From an uncultured Pelagibacteraceae bacterium (GTDB taxonomy: Bacteria > Pseudomonadota > Alphaproteobacteria > Pelagibacterales > Pelagibacteraceae), in contig CACENW010000002.1 of the NCBI GenBank assembly GCA_902560805.1, positions 132,128-196,127 of the forward strand: 64,000 nt of DNA. The letters are read 5' to 3'. Below, in pieces: positions 53,818-62,609 of the stretch. Numbering within the stretch: position 1 is the first letter of the stretch; the number at the start of each line of letters is the position of its first letter. The notes beneath the pieces are model-generated. The model was not told where the DNA came from. It saw only the letters and a program-made list of their open reading frames with translations, and did not search any database. Both the position numbers and the translations under genes were made by a program.

Positions 53818-54972
53818 ATGAAAAAGATTATCAAAATTATTTCTATTTCTTTACTTCTATTGTTCTTAAACTTCTTAAATTTAGTTAATGCCAATGAAAA
53901 AATAAAAATTGGACTATTGGTTCCTATGACTGGAGAAAATAAAGATCTGGGGTCATCTATTATTAAGGCTGTAAGTTTAGCTGTCAAAGATATTAATAAT
54001 AATTTAATTGAAATTTACCCAAAAGATACTGCAACAAGAGCTAACCAAACTCTTAGGTCTGCTTTTGAATTAAAACAAATGGGAATAAAAATTGTTATCG
54101 GACCAATATTTCATGAAAGTTTAACTTATTTAGATGAGATGAAAGATTTAACTTTTTTATCATTAACAAATAAAACTTTAGATTTACCTGAAAATGTAAT
54201 TTCTGCTGGAATAAATTCCACTTCACAGTTTAATACTATAAAAAAATTTTTAGATAATAATAATTTAAAAAAAACCCTTTTTTTAACTCCAATCCAAAAT
54301 TTTGAGTTTGAAGTTAAGGATGGTTTAAGAAACTCTAAAATAAAAGTTTTTAAAAATTTTGAATACAATACTGAACCAACTAAACTTACAAAACAAATTG
54401 AGGAAATAACTAAATACAAAATTAGGAAACAAAATTTAACAGATGAAATAAGAAGAATTCAAAATTCAAATGAAGCTAACAAAGAAAGAAAAATAAAAAA
54501 CTTAGAAAAAAAATATACACTTGGAAATGTTAATTTTGATGCAGTTGTTATATCTGATTTTGATGAAAGTCTTAAAAGTGTTGCAACATCTTTAATTTAC
54601 ACGGATGTTTCTCCTAAAAATAAATATTTTATAACTCTTAACCAATGGTTTGACGAGAGCTTAATAGAAGAAACAAATATTCAACCAATTTATTATCCTT
54701 CAATAAACAAAGAAAATTTTGATAATTATAAAATTAAATATTTTAATGCTTTTAATAAAAATCCATCACATCTCTCATTATTGAGTTATGATTTGGTTGG
54801 TTTGATATATTATCTCTCCTTAAAATCAAACCTCTCGAAATTGAACAAGGTATTAGAGAAGAAAAATTCATTTAAAGGAAAAATAGGGATTTTTGATATT
54901 AAAGATAACAAAATCAATCACAGATTAAATTTTTATAAAATAGAAAATAAAAAACTTATAGAAATTTTTTAA
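53818..54972 (+). CDS. LpoA-like periplasmic-binding-fold protein (penicillin-binding-protein activator)
   Basis: 384 residues, with a signal peptide (MKKIIKIISISLLLLFLNFL) and a type I periplasmic-binding fold (IKIGLLVPMTGENKDLGSSIIKAV; IVIGPIFHES). Position divergent from rsmI matches LpoA/YraM, an activator of penicillin-binding protein 1A. The lipobox is not seen and the N-terminal TPR part of enteric LpoA is missing, so it is the short alphaproteobacterial form. An amino-acid-transport role is the alternative. The stop overlaps rdgB by 17 bases. Confidence 0.75.
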   Translation: MKKIIKIISISLLLLFLNFLNLVNANEKIKIGLLVPMTGENKDLGSSIIKAVSLAVKDINNNLIEIYPKDTATRANQTLRSAFELKQMGIKIVIGPIFHESLTYLDEMKDLTFLSLTNKTLDLPENVISAGINSTSQFNTIKKFLDNNNLKKTLFLTPIQNFEFEVKDGLRNSKIKVFKNFEYNTEPTKLTKQIEEITKYKIRKQNLTDEIRRIQNSNEANKERKIKNLEKKYTLGNVNFDAVVISDFDESLKSVATSLIYTDVSPKNKYFITLNQWFDESLIEETNIQPIYYPSINKENFDNYKIKYFNAFNKNPSHLSLLSYDLVGLIYYLSLKSNLSKLNKVLEKKNSFKGKIGIFDIKDNKINHRLNFYKIENKKLIEIF

Positions 54973-55558
54973 TCTTTTTAAAAGCTTGATAACGATGGTC
55001 CATTTTATATTTTTTAGATGGTTTCATTTCGCCAAATGTTTTAGATTTTTTTAGTGGGATAAAAATTGGATCATAACCAAATCCATTTTTCCCCTTTGGC
55101 TCATTTGATATTCGACCTTCAACTTTGCCTAATACACAAACAATTTTTTTATTTAAATACGAGATTGATAGAGCGCAAACAAATCTTGCTTTAATTTTTT
55201 TATTTTTCCAGTTCTTATCTTTTTTATCTAGCTCTTTATATACTTTTTTAATAGCTTTATTAAAATCCCCAGATTTTCCTGCCCATCGTGCAGAATAAAT
55301 TCCAGGTCTTTTATCTAAATGATCTATCTCCAAACCAGAGTCATCAGCCAAACATATCAGACCGGTCTTTCTAGAAAAATATTTTGATTTTATTAAAGAA
55401 TTTTCTTGAAAAGTTTTTCCATTTTCAGCAGGACTTTTAAGTTTAAAGTTAGAAGTAGAGTAAATTTTGATATAATTTGGTAATAAACTCTTAATTTCTC
55501 TTAATTTACCCTTGTTGTTAGTACCTATAAGTAATTGTTTAATTTTTTGCTTAGACAT
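54956..55558 (-). CDS. rdgB: XTP/dITP diphosphatase (RdgB/HAM1)
   Basis: 200 residues. IGTNNKGKLREIKSLL, LADDSGLEIDHLDKRPGIYSARWAG, GFGYDPIFIP and the C-terminal SHR-like DHRYQAFKKI are conserved. It removes deaminated purine nucleotides from the pool. It is divergent from grpE by 36 bases. In other alphaproteobacteria hrcA often lies near this spot; it is not seen here. Confidence 0.95.
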   Translation of the reverse strand: MSKQKIKQLLIGTNNKGKLREIKSLLPNYIKIYSTSNFKLKSPAENGKTFQENSLIKSKYFSRKTGLICLADDSGLEIDHLDKRPGIYSARWAGKSGDFNKAIKKVYKELDKKDKNWKNKKIKARFVCALSISYLNKKIVCVLGKVEGRISNEPKGKNGFGYDPIFIPLKKSKTFGEMKPSKKYKMDHRYQAFKKIKKFL

Positions 55559-55594
55559 CTAGAAATAATTAAATTCCTTACCATATAAGAGCCT

Positions 55595-56248
55595 ATGGAA
55601 AAAGAAGAAAACCAAAACAATACTCAAACAGACGAGAAACAGAATTTAGAAGACGAAACAGAAAAGCTTAAGGAAAACTCAGCAGGTGATAATAAACAAG
55701 AAATACCTGAAGAAACCAAAGAAGAGATTAAAGAACCAACTCCAGAAGAAAAAATTTCTGAACTAGAAGATAAACTGGCAAGAACTTTTGCTGAAATGGA
55801 AAATCAAAGAAGAAGGTTTGAAAAAGAAAAAGAGGATGCCTTTGAGTACGGAGGTTTTAGTTTTGCGAAAGAAGCATTAAATTTAGTTGATAACTTAGAT
55901 CGTTCTAGACATGTTTTAGAAAGCGATGATAGCTTAAAAGAAACAGAGGCGCTAAAAAAAGCACTGGAACATTTAGATATAATAAAAAAAGACTTAATTT
56001 CTATTTTTGAAAAAAATAATATTAAACCAATTGATTGCCTTAACAAAAAACTAGATCCTAACTTTCATCAAGCAATGATGGAAATAGAGGATGATACCAA
56101 GGAACCTGGAACAATCATCCAGGAAGTCCAAAAAGGATTTACAATTAAAGATAGGCTTCTAAGACCATCTTTGGTTGGAGTCTCAAAAAAAGTTACTAAA
56201 AAAGAGGAGAAAACTGAACAAAATCAAGAAAATTCAGGAGATAAATAA
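55595..56248 (+). CDS. grpE: Nucleotide-exchange factor GrpE
   Basis: 217 residues. A long acidic, Glu/Lys-rich N-terminal arm (about 1-50) precedes the coiled coil (ISELEDKLARTFAEMENQRRRFEKE) and the C-terminal beta domain with PNFHQAMMEIEDDTKEPGTIIQEVQKGFTIKDRLLRPSLV. It releases ADP from DnaK. It is followed by dnaK after 63 bases holding a heat-shock-type promoter. Confidence 0.94.
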   Translation: MEKEENQNNTQTDEKQNLEDETEKLKENSAGDNKQEIPEETKEEIKEPTPEEKISELEDKLARTFAEMENQRRRFEKEKEDAFEYGGFSFAKEALNLVDNLDRSRHVLESDDSLKETEALKKALEHLDIIKKDLISIFEKNNIKPIDCLNKKLDPNFHQAMMEIEDDTKEPGTIIQEVQKGFTIKDRLLRPSLVGVSKKVTKKEEKTEQNQENSGDK

Positions 56249-56260
56249 TAATGAGATCAA

Positions 56261-56288
56261 CTTGTAGTTTCAAATTTAAACCCTATAT
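56261..56288 (+). promoter_or_regulatory. Sigma-32 (RpoH)-type promoter of dnaK
   Basis: CTTG (56261-56264), 17 bases, then CCTATAT (56282-56288), close to the alphaproteobacterial RpoH consensus CTTG-N17/18-CYTATnT. It lies 23 bases upstream of the dnaK ATG. It would add heat-induced dnaK-dnaJ expression to read-through from grpE. Confidence 0.65.
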
Positions 56289-56311
56289 GACGAAAGAGAG
56301 ACATTAAAGTT

Positions 56312-58237
56312 ATGAGCAAAATAATTGGAATAGACTTAGGAACAACCAACTCTTGTGTTGCAGTAATGGAAGGAACACAAGCTAAAGTTTTAGAAAATGC
56401 AGAGGGAGCAAGAACAACTCCTTCAGTAGTTGCATTCACTGATGAAAATGAAAAATTAATAGGTCAACCCGCTAAAAGACAAGCGGTAACAAATCCTGAA
56501 AATACAATTTTTGCAGTTAAAAGATTAATTGGAAGAAATTTTGATGATCCAACAGTAAAAAAAGATGTCGAGGCTGCACCATTTAAAATAATTAACTCTG
56601 AAAAAGGTGATGCTTGGATTGAAGCAAAAGGAGAAAAATATTCACCCTCGCAAATCTCTGCTTTCATTTTACAAAAAATGAAAGAGACAGCAGAAAAATA
56701 TTTAGGATCAGAAGTAACAAAAGCAGTAATAACAGTACCAGCTTATTTTAACGATGCACAAAGACAAGCAACAAAAGATGCAGGTAAAATTGCAGGACTT
56801 GAAGTCTTAAGAATTATAAATGAACCAACTGCTGCATCGCTTGCATATGGTTTAGATAAAAAACAAAACAAAAAAATTGCTGTTTACGATCTAGGTGGTG
56901 GAACATTTGATGTTTCAATACTCGAGTTAGGTGATGGTGTATTTGAAGTTAAATCAACTAATGGTGATACTTTTTTAGGTGGTGAAGATTTTGATAATGC
57001 TATCGTTGATTATTTAGTTTCTGAATTTAAAAAAGATAATGGTATTGACCTTAAATCAGATAAACTTGCTTTACAGAGATTAAAAGAGGCAGCTGAAAAA
57101 GCAAAAATAGAATTATCATCTGCAGAACAAACAGATATTAATTTACCATTTATAACTGCAGATAAAACTGGTCCAAAACACATCAATTTAAAGATGACTA
57201 GAGCAAAACTTGAGGCTTTAGTTGAGGATTTAATTGCTAGAACAATGCCTCCGTGCAAGACTGCTTTAAAAGATGCTGGAATTACCGCAAGTGAGATAGA
57301 TGAAGTGGTTATGGTTGGTGGTATGACTAGAATGCCAAAAGTTATAGCAGAAGTTAAAAACTTTTTTGGAAAAGACCCTAATAAGAGTGTAAACCCTGAT
57401 GAAGTAGTTGCAATGGGTGCCGCTATTCAAGCAGGTGTGTTGCAAGGAGATGTTAAAGACGTTCTTTTATTAGATGTTACACCGTTATCACTGGGTATTG
57501 AAACACTAGGTGGAGTTTCAACAAAGCTAATCGATAAAAATACAACAATTCCAACTAAAAAAAGCCAAGTTTTCTCAACTGCTGAAGATAATCAGCCGGC
57601 TGTTTCAATTAGAGTTTTGCAAGGTGAAAGAGAAATGGCAACTGATAATAAGTTATTAGGTAATTTTGAATTAGTAGGTATTGCTCCAGCTCCAAGAGGA
57701 GTTCCTCAAATTGAAGTTACATTTGATATTGACGCCAATGGTATCGTAAATGTTTCAGCAAAAGACAAAGGAACTGGTAAAGAACAAAAGATACAAATTC
57801 AAGCTTCTGGTGGATTGAGTGACGAGGAGATTGAAAAAATGGTCAAAGATGCTGAAGCTAATAAAGAAGCTGACAAAAAGAAAAGAGAGTCAGTTGATGT
57901 TAGAAACCAAGCAGACACTTTAATTCATTCTACAGAGAAAAACTTAAAAGAGCATGGATCAAAAATTTCAGATGCTGAAAAAAAAGCAATTGAAGATGCA
58001 TCAACTTCTGTAAAAGAAGCCCTAAAAGGTGAAGACATTGAAGATATCAAGAAAAAAACAGAAGCTTTAGTTCAAGCTTCAATGAAACTTGGAGAAGCAA
58101 TCTATAAATCACAACAAAGTGCTAAACCGGAATCAGGAAAAGATGATGGTGGAGATGATACAGGTAAAAAAGACGAGAATGTTGTTGATGCTGATTTCGA
58201 AGAAGTGAAAGACGAGAATAAAGAAAAAAGCGCATAA
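56312..58237 (+). CDS. dnaK: Chaperone DnaK (Hsp70)
   Basis: 641 residues. [17 protein letters not shown], the ATPase loop [31 protein letters not shown] and the substrate-binding domain are complete, and the C terminus ends in an acidic tail with [10 protein letters not shown]. With DnaJ and GrpE it refolds proteins. dnaJ follows after 29 bases. Confidence 0.97.
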   Translation: MSKIIGIDLGTTNSCVAVMEGTQAKVLENAEGARTTPSVVAFTDENEKLIGQPAKRQAVTNPENTIFAVKRLIGRNFDDPTVKKDVEAAPFKIINSEKGDAWIEAKGEKYSPSQISAFILQKMKETAEKYLGSEVTKAVITVPAYFNDAQRQATKDAGKIAGLEVLRIINEPTAASLAYGLDKKQNKKIAVYDLGGGTFDVSILELGDGVFEVKSTNGDTFLGGEDFDNAIVDYLVSEFKKDNGIDLKSDKLALQRLKEAAEKAKIELSSAEQTDINLPFITADKTGPKHINLKMTRAKLEALVEDLIARTMPPCKTALKDAGITASEIDEVVMVGGMTRMPKVIAEVKNFFGKDPNKSVNPDEVVAMGAAIQAGVLQGDVKDVLLLDVTPLSLGIETLGGVSTKLIDKNTTIPTKKSQVFSTAEDNQPAVSIRVLQGEREMATDNKLLGNFELVGIAPAPRGVPQIEVTFDIDANGIVNVSAKDKGTGKEQKIQIQASGGLSDEEIEKMVKDAEANKEADKKKRESVDVRNQADTLIHSTEKNLKEHGSKISDAEKKAIEDASTSVKEALKGEDIEDIKKKTEALVQASMKLGEAIYKSQQSAKPESGKDDGGDDTGKKDENVVDADFEEVKDENKEKSA

Positions 58238-58266
58238 ACTGACATTTAATTGTCTGGGGTAATTTG

Positions 58267-59394
58267 ATGGCTAAACGAGACTATTATGATGTCCTAGGCG
58301 TTAACAAGAGCGCAAGTCCTGAAGAACTAAAATCTGCGTATAGAAAACTGGCGGTTAAATATCATCCAGATAAAAATCCAGGTGATTCAAAAGCTGAAGA
58401 AAAATTTAAAGAAGCTAGCGAAGCTTACGGAATACTTTCAGACAAAGAAAAAAAGCAAAACTACGATAACTTTGGACATGCTGCTTTTGAAAATGGTGGT
58501 GGTAGACAAGGTGGAGGTTTTGGTGGTTTTAGTGGAGCTGATTTTTCTGATATTTTTGAGGATTTCTTTGGAGATTTTGGAGGTGGAGGAAGATCAAGAA
58601 ACAGAAGGTCAAATAATAGAGGTTCAGATTTAAGATACGATTTATCAATTTCATTAGAAGAAGCTTATCATGGGAAAAAGCAAGATATAAAATTTGCAAC
58701 TACTGAACAATGTGGAACTTGTAAAGGTAATGGTTCAGAACCAGGTTACTCTCCAGATAGGTGTTCTTATTGTGGAGGAAATGGAAGAATAAGATCTAAC
58801 CAAGGTTTCTTTACTGTTCAACAGACTTGCCCACAATGTAATGGTAATGGTGAAGAAATTACTAATCCATGCAATGATTGTAATGGTCAGGGCAAAAAAC
58901 AGACTTCCAAAAAAATATCTGTAACTATTCCTAAAGGAGTAGATGATGGTACTAGAATAAGACTTGCCGGAAAGGGTGAAGCTGGCAGCAGAGGTGGTGC
59001 CACAGGTGATTTGTATTTATTTATAAATGTTCATTCTCATGAACTATTTAAAAGATCAGACGAAAACCTATTTTTTGAATTTCCTCTATCTCTTGCTGAT
59101 GCGGCTCTTGGAACTACCATTGAAATACCAACAATTGATGGTGGTAAAGCAAAAATAAAAATACCAGATGGAACTCAAAATGGTAAACAATTTAGATTAA
59201 AAGGTAAAGGAATGCCATTTATGAGGAGAGGTGATTTTGGTGATTTATATGTTCAAGTAAAAACAGAAGTACCGGTATATTTAAACAAAAAACAAAAAGA
59301 ATTATTAGAACAATTTAGAGAAATAGAAAATGACAAGTCAAATCCAAGTATTAAAAAGTTTTTTCAAAAAGCAAAAGATTTTTGGAAAAATTAA
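58267..59394 (+). CDS. dnaJ: Chaperone DnaJ (Hsp40)
   Basis: 375 residues from ATG at 58267. J domain [36 protein letters not shown] (HPD motif), a Gly/Phe-rich linker, four zinc CxxCxGxG repeats ([32 protein letters not shown]) and the C-terminal substrate domain. It stimulates DnaK ATPase. A small membrane-protein gene starts 3 bases after its stop. Confidence 0.96.
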   Translation: MAKRDYYDVLGVNKSASPEELKSAYRKLAVKYHPDKNPGDSKAEEKFKEASEAYGILSDKEKKQNYDNFGHAAFENGGGRQGGGFGGFSGADFSDIFEDFFGDFGGGGRSRNRRSNNRGSDLRYDLSISLEEAYHGKKQDIKFATTEQCGTCKGNGSEPGYSPDRCSYCGGNGRIRSNQGFFTVQQTCPQCNGNGEEITNPCNDCNGQGKKQTSKKISVTIPKGVDDGTRIRLAGKGEAGSRGGATGDLYLFINVHSHELFKRSDENLFFEFPLSLADAALGTTIEIPTIDGGKAKIKIPDGTQNGKQFRLKGKGMPFMRRGDFGDLYVQVKTEVPVYLNKKQKELLEQFREIENDKSNPSIKKFFQKAKDFWKN

Positions 59395-59397
59395 ATT

Positions 59398-59565
59398 ATG
59401 GGATTAGAGGAAATAATTCCATCAATAGCTTTAATATTAATATTAATTCTTGTTCTACCTACCTTTATAAAATCAAACTTAAAGAAAAGAGTATTTTTTA
59501 AAAATTTAAGTATTTGGGGTATTATTGTTTTAGTTCTTATGCTATTTCTATATTTTATCTTTTAA
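59398..59565 (+). CDS. 55-residue two-helix membrane protein between dnaJ and dapB
   Basis: ATG at 59398 to TAA at 59565. The protein starts MGLEEIIPSIALILILILVL, continues through a basic loop (KSNLKKRVFFKN) and has a second helix (IWGIIVLVLMLFLYFIF). It starts 3 bases after dnaJ and its stop overlaps the dapB start by one base (TAATG), the tight spacing of co-translated genes in this genome. It resembles no family I recognise. A chaperone- or envelope-linked role is only a guess from position. Confidence 0.7.
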   Translation: MGLEEIIPSIALILILILVLPTFIKSNLKKRVFFKNLSIWGIIVLVLMLFLYFIF

Positions 59566-60341
59566 TGAAAAAAATTAACTTAGCTATTTCAGGATGCATG
59601 GGTAGGATGGGTCAACAGCTCATTAAATCCTCAAAAAAAAATAAAAATTTTAAATTAGTTACACTTACAGAAAGTAGATTGGTAAATAAAAAATTTAATG
59701 GAATCAAACCTGAATTAAATTCTGATAAAGCGTTTAAAAAAACCGATATAATTATTGATTTCACTGTACCAAGGTGTACGCTTGAAATACTTAAAATAGC
59801 TTCAAAATTAAGAAAAAAAGTAGTAATTGGTACCACCGGATTTACTAGAGCCCAAGAAAAACTAATTAAAAAATATTCAAAAAAAATACCAATCTTAAAG
59901 GCTGGTAATATGAGCTTAGGTGTAAATTTATTAATGTATTTAACTGAGATTGCTTCAAAATCACTTAATGATGAATACTTAAGTAAAATATTTGAAATAC
60001 ATCACAAACATAAAAAAGACTATCCATCCGGTACTGCTTTAATGCTAGGTAAAGGAATAGCAGATGGAAAAAATAAAAATATATATAATTTAATTGGTAA
60101 AAAATTCTTGAATAAAAAATCTTTTCCTTACGGAAAAAAAATTAATTTTAACTCAATTAGAAAAGGTGAAATTATTGGTGAACATGAAGTAAAATTTTCA
60201 AGTGGAAAAGAAATAATTACTTTAAATCATGAAGCTTTTGATAGAGCACTTTACTCAGATGGAGCTTTAACTGCATCAAAATGGTTAATGAAAAAAAAAT
60301 CAGGATTATATTCGATGAGAGATTTACTTAACTTTTCATAA
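59565..60341 (+). CDS. dapB: 4-hydroxy-tetrahydrodipicolinate reductase
   Basis: 258 residues from ATG at 59565. The NAD(P)H loop is NLAISGCMGRMGQQLIKS; IIDFTVPRCTLEIL, IGTTGFTRAQ and the catalytic EIHHKHKKDYPSGTALMLGKGIA are typical. It makes tetrahydrodipicolinate for diaminopimelate and lysine synthesis, the pathway of lysA. Its stop overlaps nth by one base (ATAATG). Confidence 0.95.
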   Translation: MKKINLAISGCMGRMGQQLIKSSKKNKNFKLVTLTESRLVNKKFNGIKPELNSDKAFKKTDIIIDFTVPRCTLEILKIASKLRKKVVIGTTGFTRAQEKLIKKYSKKIPILKAGNMSLGVNLLMYLTEIASKSLNDEYLSKIFEIHHKHKKDYPSGTALMLGKGIADGKNKNIYNLIGKKFLNKKSFPYGKKINFNSIRKGEIIGEHEVKFSSGKEIITLNHEAFDRALYSDGALTASKWLMKKKSGLYSMRDLLNFS

Positions 60342-60994
60342 TGAATGAAAAACAAAAAGCAAAAATAATTATTAATACTTTAAATAAAATTTATCCTAAA
60401 GCACCTGTTCCTTTAAAAAGTAAAAATACTTTCACTCTATTAATTTCAGTTTTACTCTCTGCACAATGTACTGATGTAAATGTCAACAATGTAACGAAAA
60501 ATATATATCCGAAATACTATAAGCCAGAACACTTTGTAAAATTAGGAAGAAAAAAAATTGAAAAATTAATAAAAAAAATTGGAATTTTTAGGGTCAAAGC
60601 TAAAAACATTTATTTGATGTCAAAACAGGTGCTAGAAAAACATAAAGGTAAAGTTCCAAAAACTTTTGAAGAACTCGAAAAATTACCTGGTGTAGGACAC
60701 AAAACAGCAAGTGTTGTGATGTCTCAAGGTTTTGGGTATCCAGCTTTTGCTGTTGATACTCATATTCACAGACTTGCACAACGGTGGGGTTTAACAAATG
60801 GAAAAAATGTAGTTCAAACCGAAAAAGATTTAAAAAGAATATTTCCTGAAAAAACCTGGTCTAAACTTCATCTACAAATAATCTTTTATGGTAGAGAATA
60901 TTGTAAAGCCAGAGATTGTCATGGAATGAGCTGCAAAATATGTACTACTTGCTACCCAAATAGAAAAAAACCTGTTATTACCAAAAAGGCTTAA
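60341..60994 (+). CDS. nth: Endonuclease III (DNA glycosylase/AP lyase)
   Basis: 217 residues. The helix-hairpin-helix LEKLPGVGHKTASVVMS and the catalytic Lys (VGHKTA) and Asp (FAVDTHIHRLAQRWGL) are intact. The C-terminal Fe-S region EYCKARDCHGMSCKICTTCY has cysteines at relative positions 1, 6, 11, 14 and 17, not the usual C-x6-C-x2-C-x5-C (1, 8, 11, 17). It repairs oxidised pyrimidines. Confidence 0.94.
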   Translation: MNEKQKAKIIINTLNKIYPKAPVPLKSKNTFTLLISVLLSAQCTDVNVNNVTKNIYPKYYKPEHFVKLGRKKIEKLIKKIGIFRVKAKNIYLMSKQVLEKHKGKVPKTFEELEKLPGVGHKTASVVMSQGFGYPAFAVDTHIHRLAQRWGLTNGKNVVQTEKDLKRIFPEKTWSKLHLQIIFYGREYCKARDCHGMSCKICTTCYPNRKKPVITKKA

Positions 60995-60995
60995 C

Positions 60996-61925
60996 ATGAA
61001 AATTTTAGGAATAGGCAACGCTATTGTGGATGTAATTTGTAAAGTTGATGAAAATTTTATTGATCAAAATAACCTTACAAAAAGTACGATGAAATTATTT
61101 TTTGATGAAAATGAATTCAAAAACTTATTAACAAGTCTAAAAATTGAAAAAACAGTTTCTGGAGGATCAGTTGCAAACTCAATCGTTGGTATATCTCAGC
61201 TTGGTAATGAAGCTGGATTTATAGGAAAAATTTCAGATGATGAATTTGGTAGTAATTATGAAGAAGGATTAAAAAAAGAAAATGTAGCGTATTTTTATTC
61301 AAAAAAGAAAGAAAAATTACCCACAGGGACTTGCTTAATATTAGTAACTCCAGATTCAGAAAGGACAATGTGCACCTTCTTGGGTATAGCGGGAAAAATT
61401 AATGAGAATGATGTTAGTTCTGATGCTATTAAAAAAAGTGAAATAATATTTTTAGAAGGTTATTTGTGGGATGAAGGAGAACCCAAAAAGGCATTTGATA
61501 AAGCTATAAATAATGCAAATAAAGTTGCAATGTCTCTTTCCGATCTATTTTGTGTGGACAGACACAAACCTCATTTTTTAAACTTAGTTAAAAACAAACT
61601 CGATATAACTTTTGCTAATGAACAAGAAATTACTTCGTTGATTGATGCAAAAAATTTTGCAGAAGTTATAAATTTTTCAAAAAAACTTAATAGATTGGTA
61701 GTTGTAACTAGAGGTGAAAAAGGTGCAATTGCAATTAATGGAGATGAAGTTGTTGAGAATGGAATACAAAGTAATCTAAAAATAGTTGATCTTACAGGTG
61801 CAGGTGATCTCTTTGCTGCTGGATTTTTACATGGGTACATAAACAAGCTATCTACAAAAGAATGCCTAGAAAAAGGTACTGAAATGTCATCAAAAATAAT
61901 ACAAAAAATTGGGGCGAGGCTTTAG
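60996..61925 (+). CDS. PfkB-family carbohydrate/nucleoside kinase (adenosine-kinase-like)
   Basis: 309 residues. The N-terminal GIGNAIVDVICKVDENF and SGGSVANSIVGISQLG, plus the C-terminal PfkB signature VDLTGAGDLFAAGFLHGY with catalytic Asp, define the family. The overall form (GxNxxxD, GTCLILVTPDSERTM) is that of the alphaproteobacterial adenosine-kinase-like group; the substrate is not certain. It starts one base after nth ends and is convergent with the ArfA-like gene (two-base gap). Confidence 0.88.
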   Translation: MKILGIGNAIVDVICKVDENFIDQNNLTKSTMKLFFDENEFKNLLTSLKIEKTVSGGSVANSIVGISQLGNEAGFIGKISDDEFGSNYEEGLKKENVAYFYSKKKEKLPTGTCLILVTPDSERTMCTFLGIAGKINENDVSSDAIKKSEIIFLEGYLWDEGEPKKAFDKAINNANKVAMSLSDLFCVDRHKPHFLNLVKNKLDITFANEQEITSLIDAKNFAEVINFSKKLNRLVVVTRGEKGAIAINGDEVVENGIQSNLKIVDLTGAGDLFAAGFLHGYINKLSTKECLEKGTEMSSKIIQKIGARL

Positions 61926-61927
61926 AT

Positions 61928-62041
61928 TCAACTTTTATTTCTTTTAAAACTCCCCCTACCTTTTTTAGGCTTTATTGTTTTTGGTTTATACTTTTTAGAA
62001 AACAAGTTTTTGGCAATAGGGTTTTTTTTAGTTAATTTCAT
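61928..62041 (-). CDS. 37-residue ArfA-like ribosome-rescue protein
   Basis: ATG at 62041 to TGA at 61928. The protein starts MKLTKKNPIAKNLFSKKYKP and ends KKGRGSFKRNKS. Known from ArfA of enteric bacteria: a leading NAIEALL-type helix followed by the KKGKGSYMRKG motif, whose basic tail probes the empty mRNA channel to bring in RF2. Both parts match here in order and spacing, although the protein is shorter and lacks a hydrophobic C-terminal degron region. It overlaps the end of the winged-helix gene by 14 bases. ArfA identity is inference. Confidence 0.7.
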   Translation of the reverse strand: MKLTKKNPIAKNLFSKKYKPKTIKPKKGRGSFKRNKS

Positions 62042-62609
62042 AACCATTTTTTTTACTAATTATAAATTTATTATCATCAAATGTACTTAAAATTTTTTTC
62101 CTTAATCTATAAATGTGTGTCTCAACAGTATGGGTTTCTATATCAAATTGATAACTCCATACTTTTTCTTGTAACTCATTAACGCTAACTGGTTTATTTG
62201 ATTTGGATAAAAATATAATTGTGTTTATTTCTTTTTCAGTCAATTTTAGCTTAATATTTTTTGCTGACATTTCTCTTGAATTTAAATTTATAATATAATT
62301 GTTTACTTTAACTTCGGATTGACTGTTGAATTGTAATTTTAAAAATTCTATATTTATTTTTTCTACAAATTTAGTGATATTAACAGGTGCATCATTTAAA
62401 ATAAATTGATTACCAATATTTGAATATTTTTTATCTGTTATGATCAAATAATTATTAAGATTTTTAATTGTATCATTTAAAATATTTTCACTGTCTGCAA
62501 ATAAAATGTTAAAATTTAATTCTGAATTAATTTCTTCAAGGATATGATATAATTTCGAAAATTTATATATTATTAAATTCTGAGCTAGCACGAATATAGA
62601 ATATGACAA
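62028..62609 (-). CDS. Winged-helix (OmpR-type) DNA-binding protein with degenerate receiver
   Basis: 193 residues. The C-terminal half is an OmpR/PhoB winged helix: LKLTEKEINTIIFLSKSNKPVSVNELQEKVW and VETHIYRLRKKI followed by the wing (IISKKNGYEI). The N-terminal half has the length and secondary structure of a receiver domain but lacks the phosphorylatable Asp/Lys pattern (FLSKSNK-like only). No ATG starts it; TTG at 62609 or GTG at 62591 would. No sensor kinase is adjacent, so control must be phosphorylation-independent. Confidence 0.75.
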   Translation of the reverse strand: MSYSIFVLAQNLIIYKFSKLYHILEEINSELNFNILFADSENILNDTIKNLNNYLIITDKKYSNIGNQFILNDAPVNITKFVEKINIEFLKLQFNSQSEVKVNNYIINLNSREMSAKNIKLKLTEKEINTIIFLSKSNKPVSVNELQEKVWSYQFDIETHTVETHIYRLRKKILSTFDDNKFIISKKNGYEIN

